Below are positions 35,902-45,328 of a DNA stretch of 64,000 nt, in pieces. Source of the stretch: Pseudobdellovibrionaceae bacterium. Its GTDB lineage: Bacteria > Bdellovibrionota > Bdellovibrionia > Bdellovibrionales > Bdellovibrionaceae. A program made the position numbers and the translations under genes. The DNA is taken from the NCBI GenBank assembly GCA_016785955.1, contig JAEUWH010000026.1:62001-126000 (forward strand), read 5' to 3'. Each line of letters starts with the position of its first letter. The stretch's first letter is position 1. Under the pieces are notes generated by a model. The model had not been told where the DNA came from, did not search any database, and was given only the letters and a program-made list of their open reading frames with translations.

Positions 35902-36291
35902 CTATACTTCTTTAGCCGGTTCAATATCAACAATCTGGGCGCCCAAAACGACTTGGTCACCTTCTTTGAAAGCCACTTTTTTAATCGTCCCATTGATATT
36001 GGCTTTCAATGTGTATTCCATTTTCATGGCTTCCATGACCAATACGCTTTCACCAATGACGACCAACTCGCCCTGCTTTTTAAAAAGCTTCGTAATTTTA
36101 CCAGGCATCGGCGCCAATATAACATTCGATTTTGCATCTTTCCCCGAGGACTTGCCGCGACGCCGACCCGTCGACACTTCGGCATCCAAAACAATGGTTT
36201 CCCCATTCATGTGAATCCAAATTTTATCGTCTACGCATTGAGCGACGACTTTATACATTTCGCCGCCAATTTTTTTATCCATTTTTTGCAT
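35902..36291 (-). CDS. Stand-alone biotin carboxyl carrier protein of acyl-CoA carboxylase
   Basis: A 129-residue biotin carrier that shuttles carboxyl groups between the biotin carboxylase and carboxyltransferase subunits. The biotinyl lysine is in MEAMKMEY. The flanking APMPGKITKLF and NGTIKKVAFKEGDQV are typical of the biotinyl-lipoyl fold. The first 60 residues form a beta-rich linker-type region. The ATG overlaps the biotin carboxylase stop as TAATG with GGAGG upstream, so the longer frame to 36318 is rejected. In most methylcrotonyl-CoA carboxylases this domain is fused to the biotin carboxylase; here it is a separate protein. Confidence 0.92.
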   Translation of the reverse strand: MQKMDKKIGGEMYKVVAQCVDDKIWIHMNGETIVLDAEVSTGRRRGKSSGKDAKSNVILAPMPGKITKLFKKQGELVVIGESVLVMEAMKMEYTLKANINGTIKKVAFKEGDQVVLGAQIVDIEPAKEV

Positions 36292-37802
36292 TAGCAAATC
36301 CTCCAATACTCGGTCCAAGGATTTTGATACCCCTCACCCATTGATGACGTTTTAGAGACCGGCGGTTTCGTCATTGCCTTTTTGATTTCTTCAATAAATG
36401 CGTTCATTTCTGTCGAGCGTGTCGGCGGCTTGATTGGCTCCGCAAAATATTTACCAATAAACTGAGTGGTCATCGTGCCGGCAATAAACTCGGGATGCGA
36501 CAGAATCGCTTTCAAATAAGGAATATTTGTATGTACACCAAAAATGATCGACTGATTCAAAACCTCAATCATTTTCTGAATCGCGCGCGGGCGGGACTCG
36601 TCCCAAACAATCACTTTTGCAATCATTGGATCGTAAAACGATGTAATGACATCGCCTTCTTCAAAGCCATACTCGAAACGCCGCCCCGGGCCTTCGGGAA
36701 AATACACATGTCCTAATTTTCCTGTGCTGGGCATTCCCCCGGCGTACGAATTTTCAGCGTACACACGGCACTCAATACTGTGACCTTGAAAAGATTTATA
36801 TTGATCTTCCGAAAAAATAAAATTTTTGCACGCATTCAAGATCTGCGCTTTTACAAGATCAATACCGAGCACCATCTCGGTCACCGGATGCTCTACTTGC
36901 AGACGTGTATTCACTTCTAATAAATAAAATTCGTTGTCTTGAAACAAAAATTCAACGGTACCAGCACTTCGATACCCCGCCGTTTGAGCGATCAATATCG
37001 CCGCCTCACCCATTTTTCTTCGCAGCTCGGGGGTCAACGATGGCGACGTCGCTTCTTCAATAATTTTCTGATGCCGTCGCTGCACCGAACATTCACGCTC
37101 GAACAAATGCCGGACTTTACCTACGGAATCACCAAATACTTGAAATTCGATGTGTTTGGCGCGATCCAGGTATTTCTCTAAAAACACTTTCGCAGAACCA
37201 AACGCCGATAGTGATTCTCGCTGGGCCGACTCGATGCGCTCGCGTGCATCCGCCAAGTTTGTAATTAACTTCATTCCACGTCCACCGCCACCCGCCGCGG
37301 CTTTGACAATCACGGGATATCCAATGCGTTCGGCTTCCTGGCTTAATTTTTCTACCGATTGATCCTCGCCTTCATAGCCCGGTACCAAGGGAATGCCGCA
37401 TTTTTTTGCCAGCTCTTTGCAATGAACTTTATCACCTAAACTTCGAATCGCGTCTGCGGACGGACCTACGAAAATAAGACCCGCCTCTGTGCAGGCCTGC
37501 GCAAAATCTGCATTCTCGCTAAGAAATCCAAAACCGGGATGAATGGCATCCGCATTTTTCGCCAAGGCCCCATGTACATTTGATTTAATGTTCAAATAAC
37601 TTTCGGCCGGTAACGAGCCGCCAATGCACACTTTATGATCTGCCATTCTATACGCGCGCGAATTAATATCCGCATCCGAATGCAATAGGACCGTCTCGAT
37701 ACCCAATTCTTCACAGGCTTTGATGATTCGTACGGCCACCTCACCACGATTCGCAATCGCAAGACGTTTAATAGCCAAATTAGATAGATCCGATTTCTTC
37801 AC
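36291..37802 (-). CDS. Biotin carboxylase subunit of methylcrotonyl-CoA carboxylase
   Basis: ATP-grasp enzyme (503 residues) that carboxylates biotin. Motifs: IANRGEVAVRIIKACEELG, FGFLSENADFA, GPSADAIRSLGDK, the ATP loop KAAAGGGGRGMK, RECSVQRRHQKIIEEAPS-type segment (ERECSVQRRHQKIIEE), LLEVNTRLQVEHPVTE and YAENSYAG. AGGAGA upstream of the GTG at 37802 sets the start, 12 bases after the hydratase stop. It ends before the carrier domain, unlike the fused alpha subunits. The operon context (hydratase, carboxyltransferase, HMG-CoA lyase) points to methylcrotonyl-CoA rather than propionyl-CoA as the substrate. Confidence 0.93.
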   Translation of the reverse strand: MKKSDLSNLAIKRLAIANRGEVAVRIIKACEELGIETVLLHSDADINSRAYRMADHKVCIGGSLPAESYLNIKSNVHGALAKNADAIHPGFGFLSENADFAQACTEAGLIFVGPSADAIRSLGDKVHCKELAKKCGIPLVPGYEGEDQSVEKLSQEAERIGYPVIVKAAAGGGGRGMKLITNLADARERIESAQRESLSAFGSAKVFLEKYLDRAKHIEFQVFGDSVGKVRHLFERECSVQRRHQKIIEEATSPSLTPELRRKMGEAAILIAQTAGYRSAGTVEFLFQDNEFYLLEVNTRLQVEHPVTEMVLGIDLVKAQILNACKNFIFSEDQYKSFQGHSIECRVYAENSYAGGMPSTGKLGHVYFPEGPGRRFEYGFEEGDVITSFYDPMIAKVIVWDESRPRAIQKMIEVLNQSIIFGVHTNIPYLKAILSHPEFIAGTMTTQFIGKYFAEPIKPPTRSTEMNAFIEEIKKAMTKPPVSKTSSMGEGYQNPWTEYWRIC

Positions 37803-37813
37803 AGTGTATTCTC

Positions 37814-38587
37814 CTAAACTTTCCAACTTGGCTTTCTGTTCTCCAGAAAACTTTTAATTCCTTCTTGACCCTCTTGGGATACGCGCAACTCGGCGATTAA
37901 ACCCGTCGTCGTCTCTTGATGTTGGGCCAGATTCAAGCCTGACAAATGTCTTAAAAGTTGTTTCGTGCGGCGAACTGCGACGGGGCCGTTTTCTTTATAC
38001 AAGTGAAGTACGCGTTGAAATTCTTTTGTAACATCGTCCTTGGCTCCCGAAAAATTCACCAGGCCTAATGCCAGCGCTTGGTTTTCGGAAAACACCTCGG
38101 CTGACGTCATATAATATTTTACCGCCGAGTTCGCCTTATCCAGAACAAAACCAGAAATGACCGCAGGGGCAATTCCTAACTTCACTTCGCTGAAACAAAA
38201 CTTTGTACCGATCTCTGCGACCACATAATCACAACACGCCACTAACCCCAAAGCACCACCAAAAACCGCACCGTGAACCGCGGCCACAATGGGAAGGTCC
38301 AAATTCTTCATCGCCGCAAACATTTCATACAGCTTCAGCGAGTCTTGCTTGTTTTCAGCCAACGAAAAATCAACCATCGACTTCATCCAATTTAAATCGG
38401 CGCCTGCACAAAAAACTTTGCCTTCACCGCTCAGGCCGACCGCTTTCAAATCAGATCGGCTTTGCAAAGCAATAAAAATTTGAGTCAATTCTTCGATCAT
38501 TCCGCTATTGAAAGCGTTACGCACATCTGGGCGATTCAATTTCAAAAATGCGATCTGATCAATTTCCGTAAATACAATTGTTTTCAT
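37814..38587 (-). CDS. Enoyl-CoA hydratase family, probable methylglutaconyl-CoA hydratase
   Basis: Crotonase-fold enzyme (257 residues). It shows RPDVRNAFNSGMI, the oxyanion segment GKVFCAGADLNWMKSM, and PIVAAVHGAVFGGALGLVACCDYVVA, followed by FCFSEVKLGIAPAVIS with the catalytic glutamate region. Placed between the two carboxylase genes and upstream of HMG-CoA lyase, it most likely hydrates 3-methylglutaconyl-CoA to HMG-CoA in leucine degradation. Generic enoyl-CoA hydratase activity is the alternative. Confidence 0.92.
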   Translation of the reverse strand: MKTIVFTEIDQIAFLKLNRPDVRNAFNSGMIEELTQIFIALQSRSDLKAVGLSGEGKVFCAGADLNWMKSMVDFSLAENKQDSLKLYEMFAAMKNLDLPIVAAVHGAVFGGALGLVACCDYVVAEIGTKFCFSEVKLGIAPAVISGFVLDKANSAVKYYMTSAEVFSENQALALGLVNFSGAKDDVTKEFQRVLHLYKENGPVAVRRTKQLLRHLSGLNLAQHQETTTGLIAELRVSQEGQEGIKSFLENRKPSWKV

Positions 38588-38617
38588 TTTAGTCCTACAC
38601 TCTTGTCCAACACAGGT

Positions 38618-40225
38618 TTACATTCTAAAAACACCCTGTTTACGCTCGGGCCATTTTTTATTTAAACTGGCGGCAATACCCAGTGCCAAAACTCGACGGG
38701 TGTCTTTTGGATCAATAATTCCATCGTCCCAAATTCGCGACGTCGAAAAGTAAGCCGAACTTTCCGCCGCATATTTTTCTAAAATTGGCTTTTTAAATTC
38801 AGTCTGTTCTTGTTCAGACATCATAATTTTCTTTGCCGCCAACTGATCTTTTTTTACGGTCAACAAAACATTTGCGGCTTGCTCGCCACCCATGACCGAA
38901 ATCCGCGCGTTTGGCCACATCCATAATTGGCGAGGCTGATAAGCACGTCCGCACATTCCATAATTGCCCGCCCCGTATGACCCACCAATCACCACCGTGA
39001 ACTTCGGCACGCTGGCATTACTGACCGCCATAACCATTTTAGCTCCGTGCTTGGCGATGCCTTCATTTTCATACTTTCTGCCCACCATGAAACCCGTAAT
39101 ATTTTGCAAAAAAATCAAAGGAATTTGGCGCTGTTCACATAACTGAATAAAGTGTGCCGCCTTTAATGCACTTTCGCTGAATAACACGCCATTATTCGCG
39201 ATAATACCCACAGGAAATCCCCAGATATGCGCAAATCCTGTGACCAATGTTTTCCCGTACAATGGTTTGAATTCATGGAAATCTGATCCATCCACCAAGC
39301 GCGCAATCACCTCGCGCACATCGAATGGTTTTTTTGAATCTTCAGGAATCAATCCGTACAATTCTTCAACAGCGTACTTGGGTTCCTGGTAAGAGGCCTG
39401 CGCGATCGGCATCTGACGACGTTTATTTAAATGTTTTACAATTTCTTTGGTGATCTCCAACGCCTCTTCGTCATTTTCCGCAAAATGATCGGTCACTCCA
39501 CTGACTTCACAATGCACCTGCGCGCCACCTAAATCTTGCGCGGACACTTCTTCCCCGGTTGCGGCTTTGACCAATGGTGGGCCACCCAAAAAAATCGTTC
39601 CATTATCTTTGACGATCACATTTTCATCACTCATTGAAGGCACGTAAGCACCACCGGCGGTACATGAACCCATCACCACAGAAATCTGAGATATATTTTC
39701 TGCGGACATTTGCGCTTGATTGTAAAATATACGGCCAAAATGATCACGATCAGGAAACACTTCAGATTGAAGAGGCAAAAATGCGCCCCCACTGTCCACC
39801 AAGTAAATACAAGGTAAGCCATTTTCACGCGCAATTTCTTGAGCACGAAGATGTTTTTTCACTGACAAGGGAAAATACGTCCCACCCTTGACCGTCGCAT
39901 CGTTGGCGACGATCATAACTTCCGTACCCGCCACCATACCGATTCCCGTAATTACACCGGCACCAGGAGCCTCATTTTCATACACCCCCCAAGCCGCCAG
40001 CGTAGAAAATTCCAAGAAACTTGTCCCCGGGTCTAATAAATATTCAATGCGCTCACGAGCGGACAATTTGCCGCGGCTTTTGTGCTTTTTCAATGCGTCT
40101 TCGCCGCCGCCCATTTTTACGATTTTGACTCGATTTTGCAGCTCTTCTATTAGGGCCGTCATAAATCTTTTATTAGCGGCAAAGTCAGCGCCCAAAGAAT
40201 CAATTTCTGTTTCAATAATAGCCAT
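38618..40225 (-). CDS. Carboxyltransferase (beta) subunit of methylcrotonyl-CoA carboxylase
   Basis: A 535-residue crotonase-like carboxyltransferase that moves CO2 from biotin to 3-methylcrotonyl-CoA. Strong MccB-type segments: [85 protein letters not shown] and [26 protein letters not shown]. Length is normal. It heads the carboxylase genes, 12 bases after the hot-dog-like gene. Confidence 0.95.
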   Translation of the reverse strand: MAIIETEIDSLGADFAANKRFMTALIEELQNRVKIVKMGGGEDALKKHKSRGKLSARERIEYLLDPGTSFLEFSTLAAWGVYENEAPGAGVITGIGMVAGTEVMIVANDATVKGGTYFPLSVKKHLRAQEIARENGLPCIYLVDSGGAFLPLQSEVFPDRDHFGRIFYNQAQMSAENISQISVVMGSCTAGGAYVPSMSDENVIVKDNGTIFLGGPPLVKAATGEEVSAQDLGGAQVHCEVSGVTDHFAENDEEALEITKEIVKHLNKRRQMPIAQASYQEPKYAVEELYGLIPEDSKKPFDVREVIARLVDGSDFHEFKPLYGKTLVTGFAHIWGFPVGIIANNGVLFSESALKAAHFIQLCEQRQIPLIFLQNITGFMVGRKYENEGIAKHGAKMVMAVSNASVPKFTVVIGGSYGAGNYGMCGRAYQPRQLWMWPNARISVMGGEQAANVLLTVKKDQLAAKKIMMSEQEQTEFKKPILEKYAAESSAYFSTSRIWDDGIIDPKDTRRVLALGIAASLNKKWPERKQGVFRM

Positions 40226-40237
40226 AGGAAAATCTCT

Positions 40238-40897
40238 TTAGTTTTTTTCTTTCAATTGAAGGGCTGATTTCATTCGGGCCCAGATTTTAACTTCTGCCAC
40301 AATGGATTCTTTATCGTCGAATATAAAAAGCTGAGTTTCCACGTTCGACAAGGACTGAGAGCGCAAATCGGCGAGGGCAGATTCCCGAGTTTCCGCTGAC
40401 AGTTCATACCTAACACGGACATTGTCTGATTGATCGTCTTTACGCTTTTCATATGATAACTTATCGATCTGAAATTGAAAATCTCCGATCGGGGCGTGCC
40501 GCAACCACAGAATTTTAACACTTTCCACAGACGCTGTAATCATGGCCGAGTCTAGCCACTGACCATCTTCATCCAAGTTTTTCGGTCGTTTTGGTAAGAC
40601 CACTTCGATTTGAGTATCATTCAATTTGGAAACTCGTAGACCCATTCCCAGCGTCGCGGGACGGAAAAAGTCTAAGAAATAACTCAATGCTTCTCGGGAC
40701 GCTTGCGGTGTCCACTTTTCTACGTAGGACATAAAATCAACAATGTGGGGACGGATGCCTTTTACTTCGAAAAATACCTTTAAATTTTGCCACAGTTTAT
40801 CTTCGACCAGCTCCTGCGCATGGCTCCAGTTTTCCAGAACCTTCTTTTCAAACTGGGCTCTTTTATTGAGTAGTGAACTCATCCAATCCATCTGCAT
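40238..40897 (-). CDS. Probable hot-dog fold (DUF4442-like) protein, first gene of the leucine operon
   Basis: A 219-residue cytoplasmic protein. The segment FRPATLGMGLRVSKLNDTQIEVVLPKRPKNLDEDGQWLDSAMITASVES resembles the start of hot-dog thioesterase-like domains of the DUF4442 type, with a helix preceded by a proton-acceptor-like aspartate. A helical N-terminal extension of about 80 residues comes first. AAAGG before the ATG at 40897 supports that start over a TTG at 40918. It is 12 bases upstream of the carboxyltransferase gene, which suggests a CoA-ester-related role. Family assignment is tentative. Confidence 0.6.
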   Translation of the reverse strand: MQMDWMSSLLNKRAQFEKKVLENWSHAQELVEDKLWQNLKVFFEVKGIRPHIVDFMSYVEKWTPQASREALSYFLDFFRPATLGMGLRVSKLNDTQIEVVLPKRPKNLDEDGQWLDSAMITASVESVKILWLRHAPIGDFQFQIDKLSYEKRKDDQSDNVRVRYELSAETRESALADLRSQSLSNVETQLFIFDDKESIVAEVKIWARMKSALQLKEKN

Positions 40898-40974
40898 AAC
40901 ATCCTTTCTTTGTTTCAATATTTCTGATCACCAATAGACTACCAAAAATATCGAACAACAATCCAGTTTCATAA

Positions 40975-41004
40975 TTGCCATCAATGTGTTTATCTGGCTA
41001 TACT
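40975..41004 (+). promoter_or_regulatory. Sigma-70-type promoter for the exported protein at 41033
   Basis: TTGCCA (40975-40980) and TATACT (40999-41004) are separated by 18 bases. They lie about 29 bases before the ATG at 41033, with an AGAGG ribosome site at 41019-41023 between. Confidence 0.6.
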
Positions 41005-41032
41005 CTTTAACATAAAATAGAGGTAATATTCT

Positions 41033-41548
41033 ATGATGAAAATTCTTAGTCTGATAATTTTTGCGATTCTTTTGTCATGGACGTGGCATGTTGTGCATAG
41101 CAATTCCCCTATTGATTTCGAGACGCACTCTGACATTCAAATGAAAATGAAGGAATTGATCGAGTCCACGATCAAAGCACGTAAGCCAGATACAAAAAGC
41201 GTCGAAATTATTAAAATTTGGACCCAAGATATTGGCGATCGCAAAATCAAAGCGTCTTTCACGTATCGTTTTATCGAGACCAATGCTCAGAACGAGTCGA
41301 CAGAACGTGTGATTGATGGCGAAGCAGTGTTATCTCGTGACGTTTCTGATAACCCCAGTTTGGATCAATGGACCGTGCAATCATTGTTGACCAAAGGTGA
41401 CTCAATTTCATTCAGCGAAGGTTCCGTTATCAGCCCTGATAATCAATCAGCCGACGAGAACCCATCGACGACTGAATCTCAGATACCACCCCTTGAAAAT
41501 CCGATGACTCCACCCATGAATACAGGTTCAAAAGAGCCTAAAAAATAG
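41033..41548 (+). CDS. Exported or membrane-anchored protein of unknown function
   Basis: A 171-residue protein with an N-terminal hydrophobic segment (ILSLIIFAILLSWTW) that is either a signal peptide or an anchor, a compact alpha/beta region to about residue 125, and a disordered Pro/Ser/Thr/Asn-rich tail. The middle (VEIIKIWTQDIGDRKIKASFTYRF) reads like a small NTF2-like or cystatin-like beta sheet, but I cannot name a family. It is followed 15 bases later by the methyltransferase gene. Confidence 0.7.
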   Translation: MMKILSLIIFAILLSWTWHVVHSNSPIDFETHSDIQMKMKELIESTIKARKPDTKSVEIIKIWTQDIGDRKIKASFTYRFIETNAQNESTERVIDGEAVLSRDVSDNPSLDQWTVQSLLTKGDSISFSEGSVISPDNQSADENPSTTESQIPPLENPMTPPMNTGSKEPKK

Positions 41549-41563
41549 GACATTTTTTTTCGA

Positions 41564-42691
41564 ATGAATACCTACGATCAAGACCGTTTCGCTGCAGTCG
41601 ATGAAAACGGTTGGATTATATTTGATAATCGACAAATTGAAGACTCTCAAATCGCGAGTGAATTTTATAAAAATCTTCAATTTTTACCAAATCGTTCGTT
41701 TGGCTCGACCATAGCCAACCAAGCGGTGATCGTTGAGGCTTTTGATTGCCCACTGATTGTACATTCTTTTCAAGTGGACACGGTCGCACGTAAGATTACA
41801 CTCACGTTTAATTATAGTTATGTCTGGGAACTAGAATTCAAAGATTTTGTCCAAACTGTAATGAGCCGATTTTACCTAGATGTCTGGGACCGTGTGTATG
41901 GCCTTCTTTCTAACGGAATTCCTTTTTCCTTTTCCAAGAAAGCCCATGGAGAATTGCTGGACAGTCTGGATGAATTTGACGACGAGAGTTTCGTATTTGA
42001 TGGGCAACGGGTGGTTCTGGATACGTTGTGGCATGATGAAAGCCAGCTCGAAGGATCCGCTTGGTGGGACCAGGCCTATACAGGCGAGCGCCAAACGGTC
42101 ACGAATGAAGAATATCAAAAGCTCACTGGGCAATTTGCGATCAATCCGGGTTGGAATTTGGAAGCACCGGCTGAAACCTTGAAAGACATGTTGCCACGGA
42201 TGAAATTGCCGAAATCACGTGTGCTCATTTTAGGCTGCGGCGACAGCCATGACGCCGCTTTTTTTGCCGAAAGCGGTCACAAAGTCACGGCCGTCGATAT
42301 TTCCGCTCATGCCATCGAGCGATCAAAAAAACTGTTCGGCCATTTACCTAACATCACTTGGCTGCAATCCGATTTATTCAAATTACCAGCTAACTTCCAA
42401 GGATCTTTTGATTTAGTTTACGAATACACGTGCTTATGCGCCCTCAACCCTGAACTGAGAAGTCAGCTGATACAAGTATGGTCTCGATGCCTGCACGATC
42501 AGGGGCAATTGATGGCAACCTTGTTTTGCATGCACAAACGCGATGGCCCGCCTTTTGGAGGCAGCGAATGGGAATTTCGTGAACTTTTGAAAAAACGCTT
42601 TCAACCCTTGATTTGGAACCGCTGGCGCAAATCGGTTTCTCGTCGTCAAGGTCGCGAGCTTTTTGTATTGGCGCAAAAAAGGAAACTATAG
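41564..42691 (+). CDS. SAM-dependent methyltransferase (TPMT-like) with an unknown N-terminal domain
   Basis: A 375-residue protein. Residues 1 to about 190 are an acidic, aromatic-rich domain of unknown type. From about 190 a class I methyltransferase fold follows, with motif I VLILGCGDSHDAAFFAESGH, the acidic strand end VTAVDIS, FDLVYEYTCLCALNP and DGPPFGGSEWEFRELL. The last segment matches the thiopurine/thiol methyltransferase family, which methylates thiols, thiocyanate or tellurium/selenium compounds. The substrate here is unknown, and the N-terminal extension is absent from usual family members. Confidence 0.8.
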   Translation: MNTYDQDRFAAVDENGWIIFDNRQIEDSQIASEFYKNLQFLPNRSFGSTIANQAVIVEAFDCPLIVHSFQVDTVARKITLTFNYSYVWELEFKDFVQTVMSRFYLDVWDRVYGLLSNGIPFSFSKKAHGELLDSLDEFDDESFVFDGQRVVLDTLWHDESQLEGSAWWDQAYTGERQTVTNEEYQKLTGQFAINPGWNLEAPAETLKDMLPRMKLPKSRVLILGCGDSHDAAFFAESGHKVTAVDISAHAIERSKKLFGHLPNITWLQSDLFKLPANFQGSFDLVYEYTCLCALNPELRSQLIQVWSRCLHDQGQLMATLFCMHKRDGPPFGGSEWEFRELLKKRFQPLIWNRWRKSVSRRQGRELFVLAQKRKL

Positions 42692-42763
42692 TGAATTTAG
42701 TTTTTTGTTTCTCCACGAACGCGGTCTTGACCAAAATGGTCGAACTTTGACGAAGGAGCTTTC

Positions 42764-43744
42764 GTGAGTCCCGCTATTGAAGTTAAAGATTTAAATCGAG
42801 TTTATTATTCATACAAAAAATCGGTTGGCCTGTGGTCCTCAGTAAAAGGATTATGGAATCGCCAGCATGTGGAAAAAGTGGCACTTTCAGATATTTCACT
42901 CAGTATTCCTTCAGGTGAAGTGATTGGCTTGGTCGGCGCTAACGGCGCAGGCAAAACCACTCTTATCAAAATTCTTTCGGGGCTCATTGCCGCATCTTCA
43001 GGTGAAGTTAATGTGTTGGGATATAACCCTTTCCACCGCCGGAATGAGTTTCTTCGTAAAATATCTGTGCTCCTGGGGCAGAAAAACCAGTTATGGTGGG
43101 ACATTGCACCAGTCGATAGTTATCAATTATTAATGAGTATTTATGATCTGGATGTAAACAAATCACAGAAAAAAATCAAAGAATTAGCCGATATTCTAAA
43201 CTGCACTCATGTTCTTGAGACCCAACTGCGGCGTCTCAGTTTGGGTGAGCGAATGAAAATGGAACTGATTGGCGCCCTGCTGCACGACCCACAAATTTTG
43301 TTTTTAGATGAACCCACTATCGGTTTAGATATTGTTGCCCAAACATCCATTCGAAATTTTCTTTCGGCTTATGTAAAAGATAAAAAACCAACAATTATCC
43401 TAACTAGTCACTACATGGATGACATCTCGAAACTGGCAGATCGTTTGCTGATCATTAGCAAAGGTCGACTATTTTATGATGGCTCGATCGACAAATTCAC
43501 TCAAAAATCTGTACAGAAAAAACGTTTAAAATTGATTTTTGAAAATCCAACGAAAAATGCGATCAGAATCTCTGATGATGTTCTGATCATGCCAGGAACC
43601 AAAAATCTGGACCTAGAGGTCGAGCCTACAAAAATGGCCGAAATAATCACACAAATCGCGCAATTTCAGTCAGTACAAAATATATCCACCGAAGAAATTG
43701 ATTTTGAAGAAACCATACGCGAGTTTTTGAAAACACAGCAATGA
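42764..43744 (+). CDS. ABC transporter ATP-binding protein (COG4586 type)
   Basis: Energising subunit (326 residues) of an ABC-2 type exporter. Walker A GANGAGKTT, a Q-loop near LLGQKNQLWWD, the signature LSLGERMKME, and Walker B ILFLDEPTIGLD with the switch histidine in LTSHYMDD. The N-terminal RVYYSYKKSVGLWSSVKG extension is typical of this subfamily. GTG start with AAGGAG upstream. It overlaps the first permease by 4 bases (ATGA). Confidence 0.95.
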   Translation: MSPAIEVKDLNRVYYSYKKSVGLWSSVKGLWNRQHVEKVALSDISLSIPSGEVIGLVGANGAGKTTLIKILSGLIAASSGEVNVLGYNPFHRRNEFLRKISVLLGQKNQLWWDIAPVDSYQLLMSIYDLDVNKSQKKIKELADILNCTHVLETQLRRLSLGERMKMELIGALLHDPQILFLDEPTIGLDIVAQTSIRNFLSAYVKDKKPTIILTSHYMDDISKLADRLLIISKGRLFYDGSIDKFTQKSVQKKRLKLIFENPTKNAIRISDDVLIMPGTKNLDLEVEPTKMAEIITQIAQFQSVQNISTEEIDFEETIREFLKTQQ

Positions 43745-44547
43745 AACATTGGTTGAAACGCAACTTAGCCTTTGCACGCCTGGGAATTCAGACAAATTTA
43801 GAATACCGATTTAATTTTTTTATCGATGCCATAGTCCAACCTGCAATGACGGCCGGTATTGAAATATTTCTTTGGTTTGCGCTTTTTGCCGCGACTAACA
43901 CCGAGACGTTGAATGGCTATTCTAAAGAAAGCTATCTTGCCTATGTTATCTGGGCAGCTTTTGTTGGCCGAATCGCCATTAGCTGGATGTATGAGCATAT
44001 GATGATGGATGAAATCGAAACTGGCAGCATCAATGCCATTATTCTTCGACCGATGACCTTTTTTGAATACTATTTGAGCCAATTACTGGGTTACAAATTG
44101 GTCATTTTTTTATTTTCATCTTTGGTTCCATTGTCTATCGTCCTTTATTTTGGACTGCCGACGGCGCTCAACCGTTTACCATTAGTCGCTTTATTGATTT
44201 TTTATTATTTGATTTTTATTCATGCGATGAGTTTTATGACAGCATGCTTAGCCTTTTTCCTGAACCGGGTGCGCTCGTTCACGCTGGTAAAGAATTTCAC
44301 CATCTATATTGTTTCGGGCGAATTATTTCCCTTGGATTTACTGCCGACATTTTGGAAAAAATTGTTTTTAAACATGCCCTTTGCTGCCGGTGTTTATCTC
44401 CCGGTTGGTTATCTCACCAACCGGATTAGTACGGAATTATTTTTAACGGGTTTTATCAACATATCTATTGGCCTAGTCGTTGTGCTTTTTCTTTCCTACA
44501 TTATTTGGAGGAAAGGTTTAAGGAGCTATAGTGGCACTGGTGCTTAA
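43741..44547 (+). CDS. ABC-2 type permease 1 (COG4587/DUF990-like)
   Basis: Integral membrane subunit (268 residues) with about six transmembrane helices. An amphipathic N-terminus (FARLGIQTNLEYRFNFFID) is shared in pattern with the second permease. The EYYLSQLLGYKLVIF segment and the charged SFTLVKNFTIYIVSGELFPLDLLP loop are characteristic of this uncharacterised exporter group. It forms the transport channel with the next gene; cargo unknown. Confidence 0.9.
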   Translation: MKHWLKRNLAFARLGIQTNLEYRFNFFIDAIVQPAMTAGIEIFLWFALFAATNTETLNGYSKESYLAYVIWAAFVGRIAISWMYEHMMMDEIETGSINAIILRPMTFFEYYLSQLLGYKLVIFLFSSLVPLSIVLYFGLPTALNRLPLVALLIFYYLIFIHAMSFMTACLAFFLNRVRSFTLVKNFTIYIVSGELFPLDLLPTFWKKLFLNMPFAAGVYLPVGYLTNRISTELFLTGFINISIGLVVVLFLSYIIWRKGLRSYSGTGA

Positions 44548-45328
44548 AAAATATTTACGTCTATTTTCGATTTTAGTAAAAACTAGCTTTATTGCTGATC
44601 TCGAATTCCGCGTTAATTTCTCGTTACGTATTTTTACCGATATCCTGTGGTACTTCATGCAGATACTGTCTTTCGAAATTTTGTTCAACTACACCCCACT
44701 TATCGGTGATTGGGATCGTTATCAAATGCGCGTGTTCCTGGGGGTATTATTCATTGTTGACTCTCTCTACATGGTCTTTATCCAAGAAAACGCGGATCGC
44801 TTTGCGGACAAAGTTCGCAAAGGTGAGCTGGATTTTATTTTGGCAAAACCAGTGTCGTCCCAGTTCATGGTCAGCTTTCAAAAAATTGCAACGGCTAGCT
44901 TTACCAACTTACTCATAGCGATCGCGTTTTTTCTCTACACAGTTGCTCAGCTCGAAGGATTTCAGTGGTATAGGCTGTTTTGGTTTTTTTTGGTAATACC
45001 AACCAGCCTGATCGTTATTTACACATCACGATTCTTTTTTTCCTGTTTAAATCTGATTTTTGTAAAATCTGAGTCTGTGCAATTTCTTTGGTACAATTGC
45101 TATAAGCTCGGACTACGTCCAGACTCAATTTATTTTCCAACGGTGAAGCTTATTCTTTTGACAGTCTTGCCAATGTCCTTCGTCGCCAGTGTGCCGACAC
45201 GAATGATCTTAGAACCACCAAATACATACCTTATTTGTTGGAGTTTGGTCATAGGGCCGCTCTCGTTATACCTCTCAAATATCTTTTGGCGATACTGCTT
45301 AAGGTTCTACACAAGCGCCAGCAGTTGA
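44531..45328 (+). CDS. ABC-2 type permease 2 (COG3694-like)
   Basis: Second membrane subunit (265 residues, about six transmembrane helices). The N-terminus ILVKTSFIADLEFRVNFSLRIFTD matches the start of permease 1 in pattern, and VRKGELDFILAKPVSSQFMVS is typical of the family. GTG start preceded by AAGGAG; it overlaps permease 1 by 17 bases. The pair plus ATPase form a complete uncharacterised exporter. Confidence 0.9.
   Translation: MALVLKKYLRLFSILVKTSFIADLEFRVNFSLRIFTDILWYFMQILSFEILFNYTPLIGDWDRYQMRVFLGVLFIVDSLYMVFIQENADRFADKVRKGELDFILAKPVSSQFMVSFQKIATASFTNLLIAIAFFLYTVAQLEGFQWYRLFWFFLVIPTSLIVIYTSRFFFSCLNLIFVKSESVQFLWYNCYKLGLRPDSIYFPTVKLILLTVLPMSFVASVPTRMILEPPNTYLICWSLVIGPLSLYLSNIFWRYCLRFYTSASS

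Noticed and set aside
36291-36318. Longer start for the biotin carrier protein
   Set aside because: The TAATG junction with a GGAGG site seven bases upstream fits the shorter form.
42404-42734. Minus-strand open frames opposite the methyltransferase gene
   Set aside because: They overlap the conserved C-terminal half of a recognised enzyme on the plus strand and have no independent support.
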